Below the pieces are notes generated by a model, which searched no databases, was not told the origin of the DNA, and saw only the letters and a list, made by a program, of their open reading frames with translations. 31,428 nucleotides of DNA from Gyrodactylus bullatarudis (taxonomy: Eukaryota > Platyhelminthes > Monogenea > Gyrodactylidea > Gyrodactylidae): the NCBI GenBank assembly GCA_012064415.1, contig SSNU01000168.1, positions 32,863 through 64,290 of the forward strand, read 5' to 3'. Both the position numbers and the translations under genes were made by a program. The first letter of the stretch is position 1, and the number at the start of each line of letters is the position of its first letter. Below, piece by piece: positions 21,431 to 29,463 of the stretch.

Positions 21431-22180
21431 AAAATAATTTTTTTTCAGCAAGCTCAAAATATATTGATATTTTGTGTCTGATAATAGAAAACTTTTTTTT
21501 CAAGACCTACATTAGAGATGTAACGAATTTTGACCTTTTTTTAAATCAAAGTTTTCCCACAATTTTGATAACAATGATGTGTGAGATCTAAAATAACTGA
21601 AAATTCGTTTGCAATCCCATGCATACTGAAATTTTATCAGTAAAAATTTATTGAAAATCTAGCGGCATTTTTAAAAAAGTCTGACCTTTAAACTCGCAGA
21701 CAAGCATTTTGATACTTGATCATATATAAAACAATGCTAAGAACTCAAAGTTTTATCATGTGAGCAGGTGTTTAAAATAGGTTGAAAAATTTTTTACATC
21801 TCTAATCTACACAATTTTTCATATTTTCCTATAGCATTCTTCCTTTTTGTTCAATTTATTATACCCGCAAGTAATTTTGCTGATAAGATACATCCTAATA
21901 CAGAATATAAACAAAGTCTTGAATTAACAATTGATCACGTGCTTTAGAATTTTGATAATTTTTTCAAAATATTAAAAAATTAAGTCATTCAGTAAATAAT
22001 TTTTAAAGAAAAAAATAATTTCTGAATTCAAATTAAACTCTCTACTGGAATCAAAAAGTCGGGAACTAAAACTTTCAACTAAATAAAAGATATTCTGAAA
22101 TAACGAGAGGAAAAGTATTTTTTATCACAGCTTTGAAAGAAACCCTTCATAATCAGAATAAAGAAATAAATATCACTCAC

Positions 22181-22511
22181 CAGAGACCAGACTACAGATG
22201 ATCAAGGGGATAATCAACATTTTCAACATGTTCATCAAAACTTCTCCGGGGAAACCGATAAGACGAATATTTTTATCCGAAATTTTGACATCATTCAATT
22301 TGATGCAAACTCCAATGATGACAGCAGTCACGACCGCAATTATAGTTACAATAACTTGGATATTTTCTTTCCCGGTAATCCATTTAAGGAAGCCTCGAAA
22401 ACATGTATTTCTATTATTTGGCTCACGTTGTTTCTTTCGATTGATCTGTTGATCGGATAGTTTATCTTCTGGCTTTTGAGCTTCTAGGTTAATCTCCTCT
22501 GAAGCATCCAT
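22181..22511 (-). CDS. Excitatory amino acid transporter (SLC1 family), coding exon 1
   Basis: This is the first coding exon of a plasma-membrane sodium-coupled glutamate/aspartate transporter (EAAT, SLC1). It encodes 110 residues plus one base. A hydrophilic acidic/basic N-terminus (about residues 1-48) precedes TM1 (about 51-71, rich in I/V). TM2 (about 86-109) carries the family signature GFPGEVLMNMLKMLIIPLI followed by SLVSG. I chose the ATG at 22511; two codons upstream is only an in-frame TTG. The exon ends ...TCTG|GTGAGT (donor at 22180-22175), phase 1. The split Gly codon is completed by the GT that opens exon 2, giving SLVSG-LANLD, which matches the family. The 5' UTR and promoter were not identified. 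The family assignment is secure; which EAAT subtype it is cannot be decided from this window. Confidence 0.95.
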
Positions 22512-22983
22512 TCTCAATTTAGCTTGTTTATTTTTTGACTAAATTTATAATTTTAACAAGACCAATTCAGTGATTATATCATAGACGTGAAAGCCTTTTA
22601 TCTGTGATAATCTGCCGATATAGTCAATTGAAGGACATTTTCATACAACAATAATTTCTATTATGAACCAATCAGAATTAATTTAATTCAAGAATATATG
22701 AATTATACACAAAATCATACATAATGTATACAAACAATGTATATTATAGTATATATACGCCAAGTGATATTATTGATGAAGAGACCTTAAGTATAATCCA
22801 TTCGGGATTTAAAGTCTGAGCATAGTTTGAATTTTTCTTGAAAATATAATCCTTTTTATTGATAGGAAAATTTAACTTTTTTGAATCGAGATTTAAAAGA
22901 CAAGAAAAAATTAAATATTTTTGGCATTGACAGAGGTTGTAAAAACTCAAACACATATTATAGTGTGATAAACGCTATTTTAC

Positions 22984-23573
22984 GGTTAACTCACGATTCT
23001 CAATATTTTTCTCTGGACAATTATTTTCTAGATCTCCCAATAAATTAAGCCGATGAGATGTTATATTTAAACTAAATTTTAAAAATTTTGTCCATTATTT
23101 TTAATTTTAGAAATGCCCTTCTTTTACAATCTTTGAGATGAATAATAATAATAATAGATAGATAATAATAATATTTTAAATTCATTCATCATATGATTAA
23201 ATGTCTGATCAGAAGATATGACACAATATTCTACCCAACCGAATAAATTATTCTTTCAGGTTTACTTAGATGCTATATATTTTTTTTGAAAATTCTGCTT
23301 TTTGTGACCGTCATATTCATTAGGATCTGGTCTTGGTAGTTCAAGAAAAAGTTAAATTCTCTAATTTGAGGATATTTTTCTTTATTTTTCAGATCATTCG
23401 ATTCCGCACAAAAATGACAAATTTCTCATAAAACCTCTAACAAATATTAAGATCAAGCATTGGAAAATTGGAAATGCGAACATCTCGAGATTTTAGCCAT
23501 GTACTTGTTTGATTATGAAATTAAGAAAAATTTTAGTTTTTCGTAAAAATAGTATATTCTTACCAACTAGCTT
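22984..23573. repeat. Family A-like repeat upstream of the transporter
   Basis: ATTCTCAATATTTTTCTCTGG near 22998 and the right end TATATTCTTACCAACTAGCTT (about 23551-23573) match family A ends. The interior is diverged and includes a microsatellite of ATA/ATAG units at about 23139-23176. The rest of 22512-23950 shows nothing further; no promoter element could be assigned to the transporter. Confidence 0.5.
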
Positions 23574-23961
23574 TAGTTGTCCGAGCAGTTAAAGTTCCAG
23601 AGATTTTTCTTCTATCCTATGGTTTGTGAATACGCTGAATCTACAATTGTTTATTAATATTTTTGGTTCAGAAGTTATCGGGTCATTTTTTGATCAAAAA
23701 ACAGATAATTTTGAAGCTTTAGCAGAATAGAGTCCAGGCAATTGCATGTGTTAATTCTTCAGGTATAATTACTCGATAAAGTTATCTAAGGTTTTAGACA
23801 AAAATTGAATTTTTGGAAAAAATCAACTGTCTTTGAATTCGTATATTACGAGTTTGACGAATAATAGACCCAAGGTCTTTGCGTATTCCAGGAGATTAAT
23901 AAATTTTCTATCGAATAAATAAATAATAATGAGATGCTAAATTGATGAGGGATAGTAATAA

Positions 23962-24487
23962 CTAGGGCGGTCACAAAATAGCATGTTTTTCAGAAAAAAA
24001 TAGCAGTTTTCAAAAATTATAGCATTTTTATAGCATATGAAAATATAAGTTATCCTACTTGTAAGTAAATTTAAAAAAAATAATTTTTCGTTTTGGTTAG
24101 GCAGAACATTGCGTCTAAACGTGTGATCAGACATTTAATTATGGAACGAATGAGGTCAAATAATATTCCAAGCTTAAAATTTTCCTTCGACCAATCAGAA
24201 ACCTTCAGAACAGGCCCTATTACGAGATTGAGACGCTTTAGAAACAGCTTGATTCAAATGAAGAAATGATCCTAATCAAGAAAAATAGGATGTGTTCTCA
24301 TGTTACCATTTATCTGACAAGGGCTTAGTCCGGAGAAATAGCAAAAAAATAACAATCGATAGCATTCGATTTTGAATGGCAGAAAAATAGCAAAATTATT
24401 TTCGTGAGTAATGCTCAAGAATTTTAATTTCATAGTTCTCATGAAAATTCTAGCAACATATCAAAAATAGCATTTTGACCGCCCTAG
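23962..24487. mobile_element. 526-bp inverted-repeat element with CTAGGGCGGTCA ends
   Basis: CTAGGGCGGTCA(C)AAAATAGCAT at the left is mirrored by AATAGCATTTTGACCGCCCTAG at the right (about 24465-24487), a roughly 22-bp near-perfect terminal inverted repeat. The interior carries many copies of ATAGCA, and it is otherwise AT-rich without coding capacity. TAATA/TAATAA lies on both sides and may be a target duplication. The short G-rich terminus resembles hAT-type ends, but no transposase is present to confirm it. Confidence 0.65.
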
Positions 24488-24492
24488 TTAAT

Positions 24493-25405
24493 AAACCAGA
24501 GGGACTTTAAGGGTTATATTGAAATGAATTGATTTGACGTTGTTTCATAAATTATTTTAAATAATAAAAAAGAACATAATAATAATAATATAACTGAAAA
24601 AAACACATATTTCTCGAGTGTATCTGTCAAATTCAAGAATATATCATGTATTTTATCTTCATTTCTAAACAAACAACCAGGGTTGAATATGTCAAGTGAG
24701 ATATCACTTTCAAGCATACTTCTTTCATGTTTATGGTGATTGACGCACCAGATCAGTGAAGTTATTCAACAATTTATTGGAGTTTTATTCATTGAATATG
24801 TCTTAAAATTTTGTTACGAAAAAATAATGATTCATAAGAAACCGAGATTTCGAGTTCAAGATTTTCAGTAAAAAAATTTTGTAAGAGGCTCACTAAATAT
24901 TGTTGATTTTTCTTGGATTTCAACTCGATCCGGATCACCCTTGTGTAAGGCAATTGAACATGTTGAATGAGATTTCGGCAATGGACCCGTGATTGTGGCA
25001 AATTTATGTTTCGAGTTTTTGATTGTTTTAACTGTTTGAATTTTTTTTGATTAAAAAAGCGTTAAAAAATAACGGGTCCATCTAAAATCTAATGGTAAGC
25101 CAAATCCTTGCTCTCCCATTTAAAATTTTTCTAGGTCAAAAATTTGGCGTCAATTCGAAATTCAAAGAATGTTTTACCAATAAAAGCTAAAAATAGTGTT
25201 ATGCTGCAAGTTATTCTGTCCTTTTAGTGATACAAATGTTTACTCATCAGAAGTAAGATATGAATAATGATCATGTTTCTAGTAAATTTTACTTTCTTTC
25301 CTTCGGCATACTATGGCCTTCTTTATACTCTAGGAATGCAAAACCTGGCCAATTCGTTTTCAGTCTTAATTTTTCTTTAGTTGAATTCAAGGGCCTACTC
25401 TAATA
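24493..25405. other. Spacer without recognised gene
   Basis: AT-rich sequence with an ATA microsatellite near 24570-24590. Minus-strand open frames at 24514-24717 and 24789-25001 show no recognisable motif and no splice context, and I do not support them as genes. Confidence 0.5.
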
Positions 25406-25469
25406 TATATGTTACGTGCAATGTAGAAACTAAAAACAGTGTATACACTGAGCGAACATTCGATATCAA

Positions 25470-25613
25470 GAGTTTATAAATAAAGTGAAGTCGTCTAGAA
25501 ATCCTCAAGATTGCAAGATTGACAAAAACCTGTACAAAATCGGCAAGACCTATGACATTGCAGTGATTGATGCAAGTGAGGTTTTAATTCCAAAAAGACA
25601 ATTTCCAGATGGA
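25470..25613 (+). CDS. Integrase transposase, N-terminal segment (frame 1, before frameshift)
   Basis: An open segment reading KVKSSRNPQDCKIDKN, then LYKIGKTYDIAVIDASEVLI and PKRQFPDGKI is protein-like. It corresponds to the region that precedes the zinc-binding part in KRBA2-type integrases, including the short K-I-G-K/Y-D-I hinge. It is out of frame with the zinc domain beginning at 25609; the two frames overlap at about 25600-25613, so a small indel there most likely separates them. No initiator Met was identified; it may lie nearer the left inverted repeat. Confidence 0.45.
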
Positions 25614-26347
25614 AAAATTACAAATATATGTCAAAGAAAGTCAACTTTTCCAAATACTTGATGAGAAACACAAAAATTTAGGCCATTGTAGTTTGGGAAA
25701 GATGCAACAAGAGATTCGAAAGAGGTATTACAACATATCCCGAGAAGTTATCCAAATTTATCTTGATATGTGTCAAATATGTGCAAGCAATAAAAAGGCA
25801 ACGACAACGCGATTAGTTACAAATCCAATCGTATCAAAAAAGTTCAATGAGTGTGCACAGATTGATCTGATAGATTATCAATCCAAGCCTGACAACGGTT
25901 ACAAGTTCATATTGGTTGTCCAAGATCACTTGACCAAATTCATAACCTTTCGAGCCTTGGAATCAAAGACAGCAGACGAGGTTTATAAAAATCTGCTCGA
26001 AATTTTTCTTCATAATGGGCCTCCTAAGATTTTACAATCAGACAACGGTCGAGAGTTTAAGAATCAAATTGTTTGAGGATTAGCTCAATACTGGCCAGAT
26101 ATAACTTTTTGTCATGGAAAGCCAAGACAATCGCAAAGTCAAGGATCCGTGGAACGTGCTAATCAAGATATTAAAAGGATCTTACGAACTTGGCGTGAAG
26201 ATCATAATTCAACCAAATGGGCTTCCGCATTAAAATTTGTTGAATATATGAAAAATACCCGGCATCACTCAACAATCAACATGTCACCCTACAAAGCAAA
26301 ATATGGAACAGACCCTGCTATCAATTTTTTGATGCCAGATAATATCA
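25609..26347 (+). pseudogene. Integrase-type DDE transposase, exon 1: HHCC zinc domain and catalytic core
   Basis: This is the recombinase core of the transposon. Counting from the ATG at 25609, the zinc-binding residues are His21, His26, Cys55 and Cys58 (HKNLGH ... MCQIC), the HHCC layout of retroviral-type integrases. The first catalytic Asp is Asp86 (QIDLIDYQ), the second Asp145 (LQSDNGREF) and the Glu is Glu182 (QSQGSVERANQDI), a DDE triad with 36 residues between the last two. An in-frame TGA at 26074-26076 interrupts the core between Asp145 and Glu182. Sequence on both sides (HGKPRQSQSQGSVERANQDI) remains well conserved. The core continues through SPYKAKYGTDP, typical of KRBA2/ZBED9-like integrases, to a donor at 26348. 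The ATG may be internal, since the upstream segment is in another frame. Confidence 0.85.
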
Positions 26348-26403
26348 GTAAGCCAAATTAATTTATGCGATGAATCAAGAATAATTATAAATATTTCATT
26401 CAG

Positions 26404-26445
26404 ATTTTGTGAGTGAGGAAAATGAAGATGAATCGGATATCAAAA
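26404..26445 (+). CDS. Integrase transposase, exon 2
   Basis: A 42-bp exon between a 56-nt intron (GTAAGC at 26348, TTCATTCAG ending 26403) and a 61-nt intron (GTAGGT at 26446). It encodes an acidic linker (FVSEENEDESDIK). Phases agree with exons 1 and 3. It is inferred from splice motifs and frame; such acidic linkers follow the core in related proteins. Confidence 0.55.
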
Positions 26446-26506
26446 GTAGGTTTCTTACAATTTATTTCCGTTCAATCTTGTTTTCATTCCCAATTATAAT
26501 TATTAG

Positions 26507-26566
26507 CCATTCAGTGTAACACAAATGCCTTTTGGGACCTTTCAAGCCGTAAGGATTCAGATGAAG
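26507..26566 (+). CDS. Integrase transposase, exon 3
   Basis: A 60-bp exon after TTATTAG (intron 26446-26506) and before GTATGT (26567). In frame it reads TIQCNTNAFWDLSSRKDSDE, a polar linker. The alternative frame starting with Met at 26525 runs through the next introns and is not protein-like there. Confidence 0.5.
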
Positions 26567-26621
26567 GTATGTAGAGAGCTAGAACTAAAACTGTATATTT
26601 TAGTTAATTTTATATTTTCAG

Positions 26622-26675
26622 AATTCGCAATGACAGATAGAGGAAAAAAATTGCTCGTCATAGAATCAGACGAAG
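26622..26675 (+). CDS. Integrase transposase, exon 4
   Basis: A 54-bp exon between a 55-nt intron (26567-26621, ATTTTCAG acceptor) and a 57-nt intron (GTAAGC at 26676). It encodes EFAMTDRGKKLLVIESDE. Boundaries are inferred from consensus splice motifs and phase continuity. Confidence 0.5.
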
Positions 26676-26732
26676 GTAAGCATATTGGATTAATTTTATT
26701 TATCAGATTATATCTTAATTCTATTTTATCAG

Positions 26733-27217
26733 AAAGAGTTTCGAATATTTTTTTCAATCGTTCCTCAATCGACGCTGAGTGCTCCTTGAATATGACGTGC
26801 TGTGCAGAAAAAATGGTCCAAAAAACATCTGGAAACGTTGAAGTAGGCACCAACGTTAGTATTAGAGTACCTGATGTAGACAAAAGTCAAATAGATGCAG
26901 CAAATATCATAGGAGTAATTAAAAGAAGAGAAGAACGAGGTTTCTATGAAATAGGATCTTGAGCAGGAACTTTTGAAGGTCTTTTCAGCAGAGGACAGTT
27001 TGATAGACTAAAGCATGAATTTCTGCAATTAGAAGAAGTACCTGAGGCAAAAATTTCAATTCGCTCAGCTTCAAAATTCAATTCTAGATCAGATGGACAA
27101 GGAATGCTAAGATTTGATTGCACTACTGGCTGTGAAAGCAATAGATGCAAATGCTTAAAAAACAAGGTTTTATGCAACTCAAGCTGTCATAAAAATTTAT
27201 GTTGTAAAAACAAATGA
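26733..27217 (+). pseudogene. Integrase transposase, exon 5: SH3-like and cysteine-rich C-terminus (one nonsense codon)
   Basis: After the acceptor TTTTATCAG the frame runs FFNRSSIDAECSLNMTCCAEKM, then the conserved block VEVGTNVSIRVPDVDKSQ, IGVIKRREERGFYEIGS. This matches the DNA-binding C-terminal fold region of KRBA2-type integrases (VGDNVRIPVPEVDR-like, then GVV...GFYKIGT). An in-frame TGA at 26960-26962 follows. The same frame then continues for 84 codons (LKHEFLQLEEVPEAKISIRS ...) to a cysteine-rich tail, CTTGCESNRCKCLKNKVLCN and SSCHKNLCCKNK, ending at TGA 27215-27217. The tail has the spacing of CXC-type metal-binding repeats and is a known C-terminal feature of this integrase group. 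Confidence 0.8.
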
Positions 27218-27445
27218 ATAACTTGTATACTAAAACACTTACTTATTATGATGATTTATTAATGATACCACAGGCTGAGTTGAATAAAATATAACAAAAC
27301 ATGCAATGTAGAAACTGAGTTTCTACGTTTACACTGTTTTTAGTTTCTACATTACACTTAACATATATATAGGAATCATAATTTCTTGAGAATATAATCC
27401 ATATAAGCTCTTAAAATTTTTGTGATCCTCATTTAGAAACAAGCT

Positions 27446-27604
27446 TTAGTTTTCCTTCATCACCAAATGTAAAACTCTTCCAATAGGACCAGCATACCTG
27501 TGATGACCAAGTGTACGACCCATAAATCTTGAAAGAACAGCTTTTAGAAGATTTTCAACTGTATGAATGAGGCAAACAACTCTAAGAAATCTTCTATTCG
27601 CATA
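27446..27604 (-). CDS. Unrecognised open frame (51 codons, partial)
   Basis: On the minus strand the frame after an in-frame TAG (about 27605) reads NYANRRFLRVVCLIHTVENL, then LKAVLSRFMGRTLGHHRYAG and PIGRVLHLVMKEN, stopping at TAA 27448-27446. The composition (balanced R, H, G, L) is protein-like, unlike the surrounding AT-rich sequence. No Met start or clear acceptor was found. I do not recognise the family. It lies just outside the right end of the integrase transposon and could be the tail of another mobile-element protein. Confidence 0.3.
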   Translation of the reverse strand, partial: YANRRFLRVVCLIHTVENLLKAVLSRFMGRTLGHHRYAGPIGRVLHLVMKEN

Positions 27605-27842
27605 ATTCTAGAGCCTGATTGATCTTCTAGAAAGCTTACCATGAGATTGTGCAGTGGATCTTTGAGTAAAGAACTGTAGTGATCTTAGTAAAGTTAATGA
27701 ATAAAAGTAACGAATATAATATAATTGTATTCGAATAAGCAAAGAGTAGGGAGAGAATAAAACAAAAGTAAATATAAATAAATAAAATTGTTTAAAAACA
27801 CGCCGAAGCATTTGGCAGTCTTTTTGATTTCAAAGTGATATC

Positions 27843-28004
27843 ATGGCAGAACGTTTATCAAATGATCTTATTCCTTCCCCAGGTCACACTGAAGCAAATG
27901 GTGGTACAAATGTCGCCGTCAATGTCCTACCTAATGAGATGAAAGATCGGATCATCAATGAGCTACTTGAAATGATGAAACGATCCCAACAGAACTGTAC
28001 CCAA
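27843..28004 (+). CDS. Unrecognised 53-codon open frame
   Basis: ATG at 27843 opens MAERLSNDLIPSPGHTEANG, then GTNVAVNVLPNEMKDRIINE and LLEMMKRSQQNCTQIF, stopping at TGA. The composition is strongly protein-like, with a helical acidic/basic second half. Upstream (27690-27840) are AATAAA-type sequences and TTTGGCAGTC before the ATG, which could be an LTR/primer-site arrangement with this as a gag start, but that is speculation. The last 50 bases overlap the antisense frame ending at 27955, so one of the two was probably truncated by insertion of the other. Confidence 0.35.
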
Positions 28005-28323
28005 ATTTTCTGAATTTACCATTGCGATATTTGGGTTTATAGCAGCAGTTACATAATGAAGTCATAAAAAGATCTTCGCAAATATCACTAAAGTCCATCA
28101 TTTTAGAGTTTATTTCTTTCAAACGAAGATTCTTTAGTTCTAATACGGAAGCCTTGATATGATCGAGAGATTTGATAGGAATCTCGGCTTTCTGATAAAT
28201 CCTCTCAATGACTTGAGCTGTTGCAATTTTGTCATGTACATCAGAGGTAGTCTTATGCTGATTACGAAGATACAAATAATGATTTATAACGTCTTTATTG
28301 AGTGGAAGTAAAGTTTCATCCAT
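27955..28323 (-). CDS. Unrecognised protein fragment, probably from a mobile element
   Basis: From the ATG at 28323 (the frame is open to 28359, but only with TTG) it reads MDETLLPLNKDVINHYLYLR, then DKIATAQVIERIYQKAEIPI, followed by a helical K/L/E-rich segment and FSDICEDLFMTSLCNCCYKP. The pattern LP...V...YL...........I..KA.IP is reminiscent of multi-copy arthropod proteins of mobile-element origin (uncharacterised), but I cannot name the family. About 120 residues; no splice sites were assigned. It probably continues in exons or copies not present here. Confidence 0.45.
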   Translation of the reverse strand: MDETLLPLNKDVINHYLYLRNQHKTTSDVHDKIATAQVIERIYQKAEIPIKSLDHIKASVLELKNLRLKEINSKMMDFSDICEDLFMTSLCNCCYKPKYRNGKFRKFGYSSVGIVSSFQVAH

Positions 28324-28542
28324 TTGATCAGGCTTAAAGGTTGTGTACAAAGAAGTCAAGCCAGTTGCTTAACTTAAACTCACAGTCAGATAAAAAATTT
28401 TATTAAGTTTAATAAGGGCGCGAGATGGGACAAAGAGGCTGGAATTCAGAAATGAGGACAGCTCATCAGTTGTGCCTCGAAAAATTTTCTGATTATATGT
28501 ATCGATTTTAAGCTATAATATCCTTAAATTATAACAATTCGA

Positions 28543-28800
28543 ATGGTAAAACTTTCCAAACAAATGGCAGTTAATGTAAGTAGGCATATATTGAGTGGTA
28601 GAATTAATAGAGGAGGAGTGAACTTCTATCATTATAAGAATAGAATTATTTATTTTAGACCATATTTTTCGTTTGAAGATATATTTGATCTTTCATTCTG
28701 TAATAACATCCCAGGGTTATTTAACAGTCTCAAAGTAATTTTACTTGATAATGATGCTTCTAATTTTAAGATCCTCTATCAAGTTAATCCAGTAAAGTGA
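28543..28800 (+). CDS. Unrecognised open frame (85 codons)
   Basis: ATG-started frame MVKLSKQMAVNVSRHILSGR, then GGVNFYHYKNRIIYFRPYFS and DIFDLSFCNNIPGLF. No motif was recognised. A short stretch near 28726-28750 (AACAGTCTCAAAGTAATTTT) reappears with one change near 31031-31050, so part of this may be repeat sequence. A continuation in another frame begins at 28797. Low confidence that it is a gene. Confidence 0.25.
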   Translation: MVKLSKQMAVNVSRHILSGRINRGGVNFYHYKNRIIYFRPYFSFEDIFDLSFCNNIPGLFNSLKVILLDNDASNFKILYQVNPVK

Positions 28801-29132
28801 GACAAACCAACCTTGGGTGTGCGAAAGGACATTTCATCACCAAGTTGAAACCAGATTTGTACGTCCAAAAAGAATTGGCGAGAAAATTGGGATTCAAGGA
28901 TCAAGATGTTCACATAAAGCGCAAACAAATCGAGAAAATAAGTAAGATTCTTGAACCCACAACTTTTTCTTCTCCCCTCAAAAGGAAACTAGATGCAATA
29001 ATGAAAACAACGAGAAGTTGGCTGAAGCCGATAATCAATCAATTCTAGTTCTAAGTACAGCCCCAGTAACAGTCACAGAGTTGGATAAAAGTGAAACTAA
29101 CGAGAAGTCAACAGAAGTTGATAATCTAATTA
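28797..29132 (+). pseudogene. Broken unrecognised gene, 5' part (interrupted by PLE insertion)
   Basis: Two protein-like frames follow each other. The first reads LGCAKGHFITKLKPDLYVQK, ELARKLGFKDQDVHIKRKQI, ISKILEPTTFSSPLKRKL. The second takes over at about 28990-29010: NEKLAEADNQSILVLSTAPV, TELDKSETNEKSTEVDNLIM. A one- or two-base indel near 29000 probably separates them. The second frame runs directly into the 14-base target site of a Penelope-like insertion at 29133 and resumes in the same frame after it at 30330. The function is not recognised. Confidence 0.45.
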
Positions 29133-29244
29133 TGACCCAACCTATAGGAAAATTGTTTTGTTCCATGATGGAATCTGAAATCTTCAATAAAATTAGTAAA
29201 AGTAGATTTAATTGGAATATAACCAACCTTTTTCCAAAGCCTCT

Positions 29245-29290
29245 TCCAGACGTTTCGGTACTGAGATAGTCAAGTACCTTCTTCAGTGGA
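29245..29290 (-). ncRNA. Hammerhead-like motif in PLE terminal repeat (left copy)
   Basis: This is the inverted identical copy of the motif at 30223-30268, lying in sense orientation about 175 bp downstream of the PLE stop codon (29464). It has the same core CTGAAGA, stem II GGTACT/AGTACC, GAAA and GTC, the expected 3' position for a PLE terminal repeat. Confidence 0.6.
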
Positions 29291-29463
29291 TGAGACGCTT
29301 GTAACCTGAACTCTCTTCAACTTTATCTAAAAACCTTAGTATTCCTATTGGTCCAGATCTAAAAAACCATTCAAAATTGAGCAAACCTTAATACCCATTA
29401 GATTACCTGTAGAAAAATCAAAAACACGAAAAACTGAAATTAACCATCTGCTCAATCAATAAT

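Larger units (their letters stand above)
13425..22180 (-). other. Transporter intron 1 (8756 bp), repeat-filled
   Basis: The intron is bounded by GTGAGT at 22180 and TTTTACAG ending at 13425. It contains foldback elements (13499-13832, about 14340-14841, about 18050-18883, 18961-19430, about 20900-21430), a TTAA mini element (15363-15451), a Tc1-like remnant (15510-16157) and an antisense Penelope-like fragment (17203-17580). The stretches 13833-14340, 16160-17200, 17590-18040, 19600-20900 and 21450-22170 show only AT-rich sequence with scattered short homopolymers (C-runs near 17803 and 20704). I see no further transporter exon, and the phases of exons 1 and 2 join without one. Confidence 0.85.
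25410..27363 (+). mobile_element. Complete DNA transposon encoding a KRBA2/ZBED9-type integrase transposase (1954 bp)
   Basis: The left terminus TGTTACGTGCAATGTAGAAA (25410-25429) continues to about 25446. It is mirrored at the right end, where the complement reads TGTTAAGTGTAATGTAGAAA (from 27363 inward), giving a terminal inverted repeat of about 37 bp with three mismatches. The ends fit the 5'-TGTNR...YNACA-3' rule of Ginger-type transposons, cut-and-paste elements related to gypsy integrases. TATA (extendable to TATATA) flanks both sides, so a 4-bp duplication is possible but ambiguous in this AT repeat. Between the ends lies a single five-exon transposase gene on the plus strand. An extra palindrome, GTAGAAACT-GA-GTTTCTAC (27308-27326), lies inside the right end. 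Confidence 0.8.

Noticed and set aside
22198..22452. 84-codon plus-strand frame
   Set aside because: Exact antisense of transporter exon 1.
26525..26700. Continuous frame from Met at 26525 through the transposase linker
   Set aside because: It reads through consensus introns and is protein-like only after 26733; the spliced model gives better exons and continuous phase.
26557..27177. Minus-strand frames of 108 and 77 codons
   Set aside because: Antisense of transposase exon 5 and linker.
27608..27811. 67-codon minus-strand frame (MLRRVFKQFYLFIFTF)
   Set aside because: Hydrophobic AT-rich translation; it overlaps a region that could be an LTR-like leader on the plus strand.
29035..29226. 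63-codon minus-strand frame
   Set aside because: Antisense of the broken gene and of the PLE end; no independent evidence.
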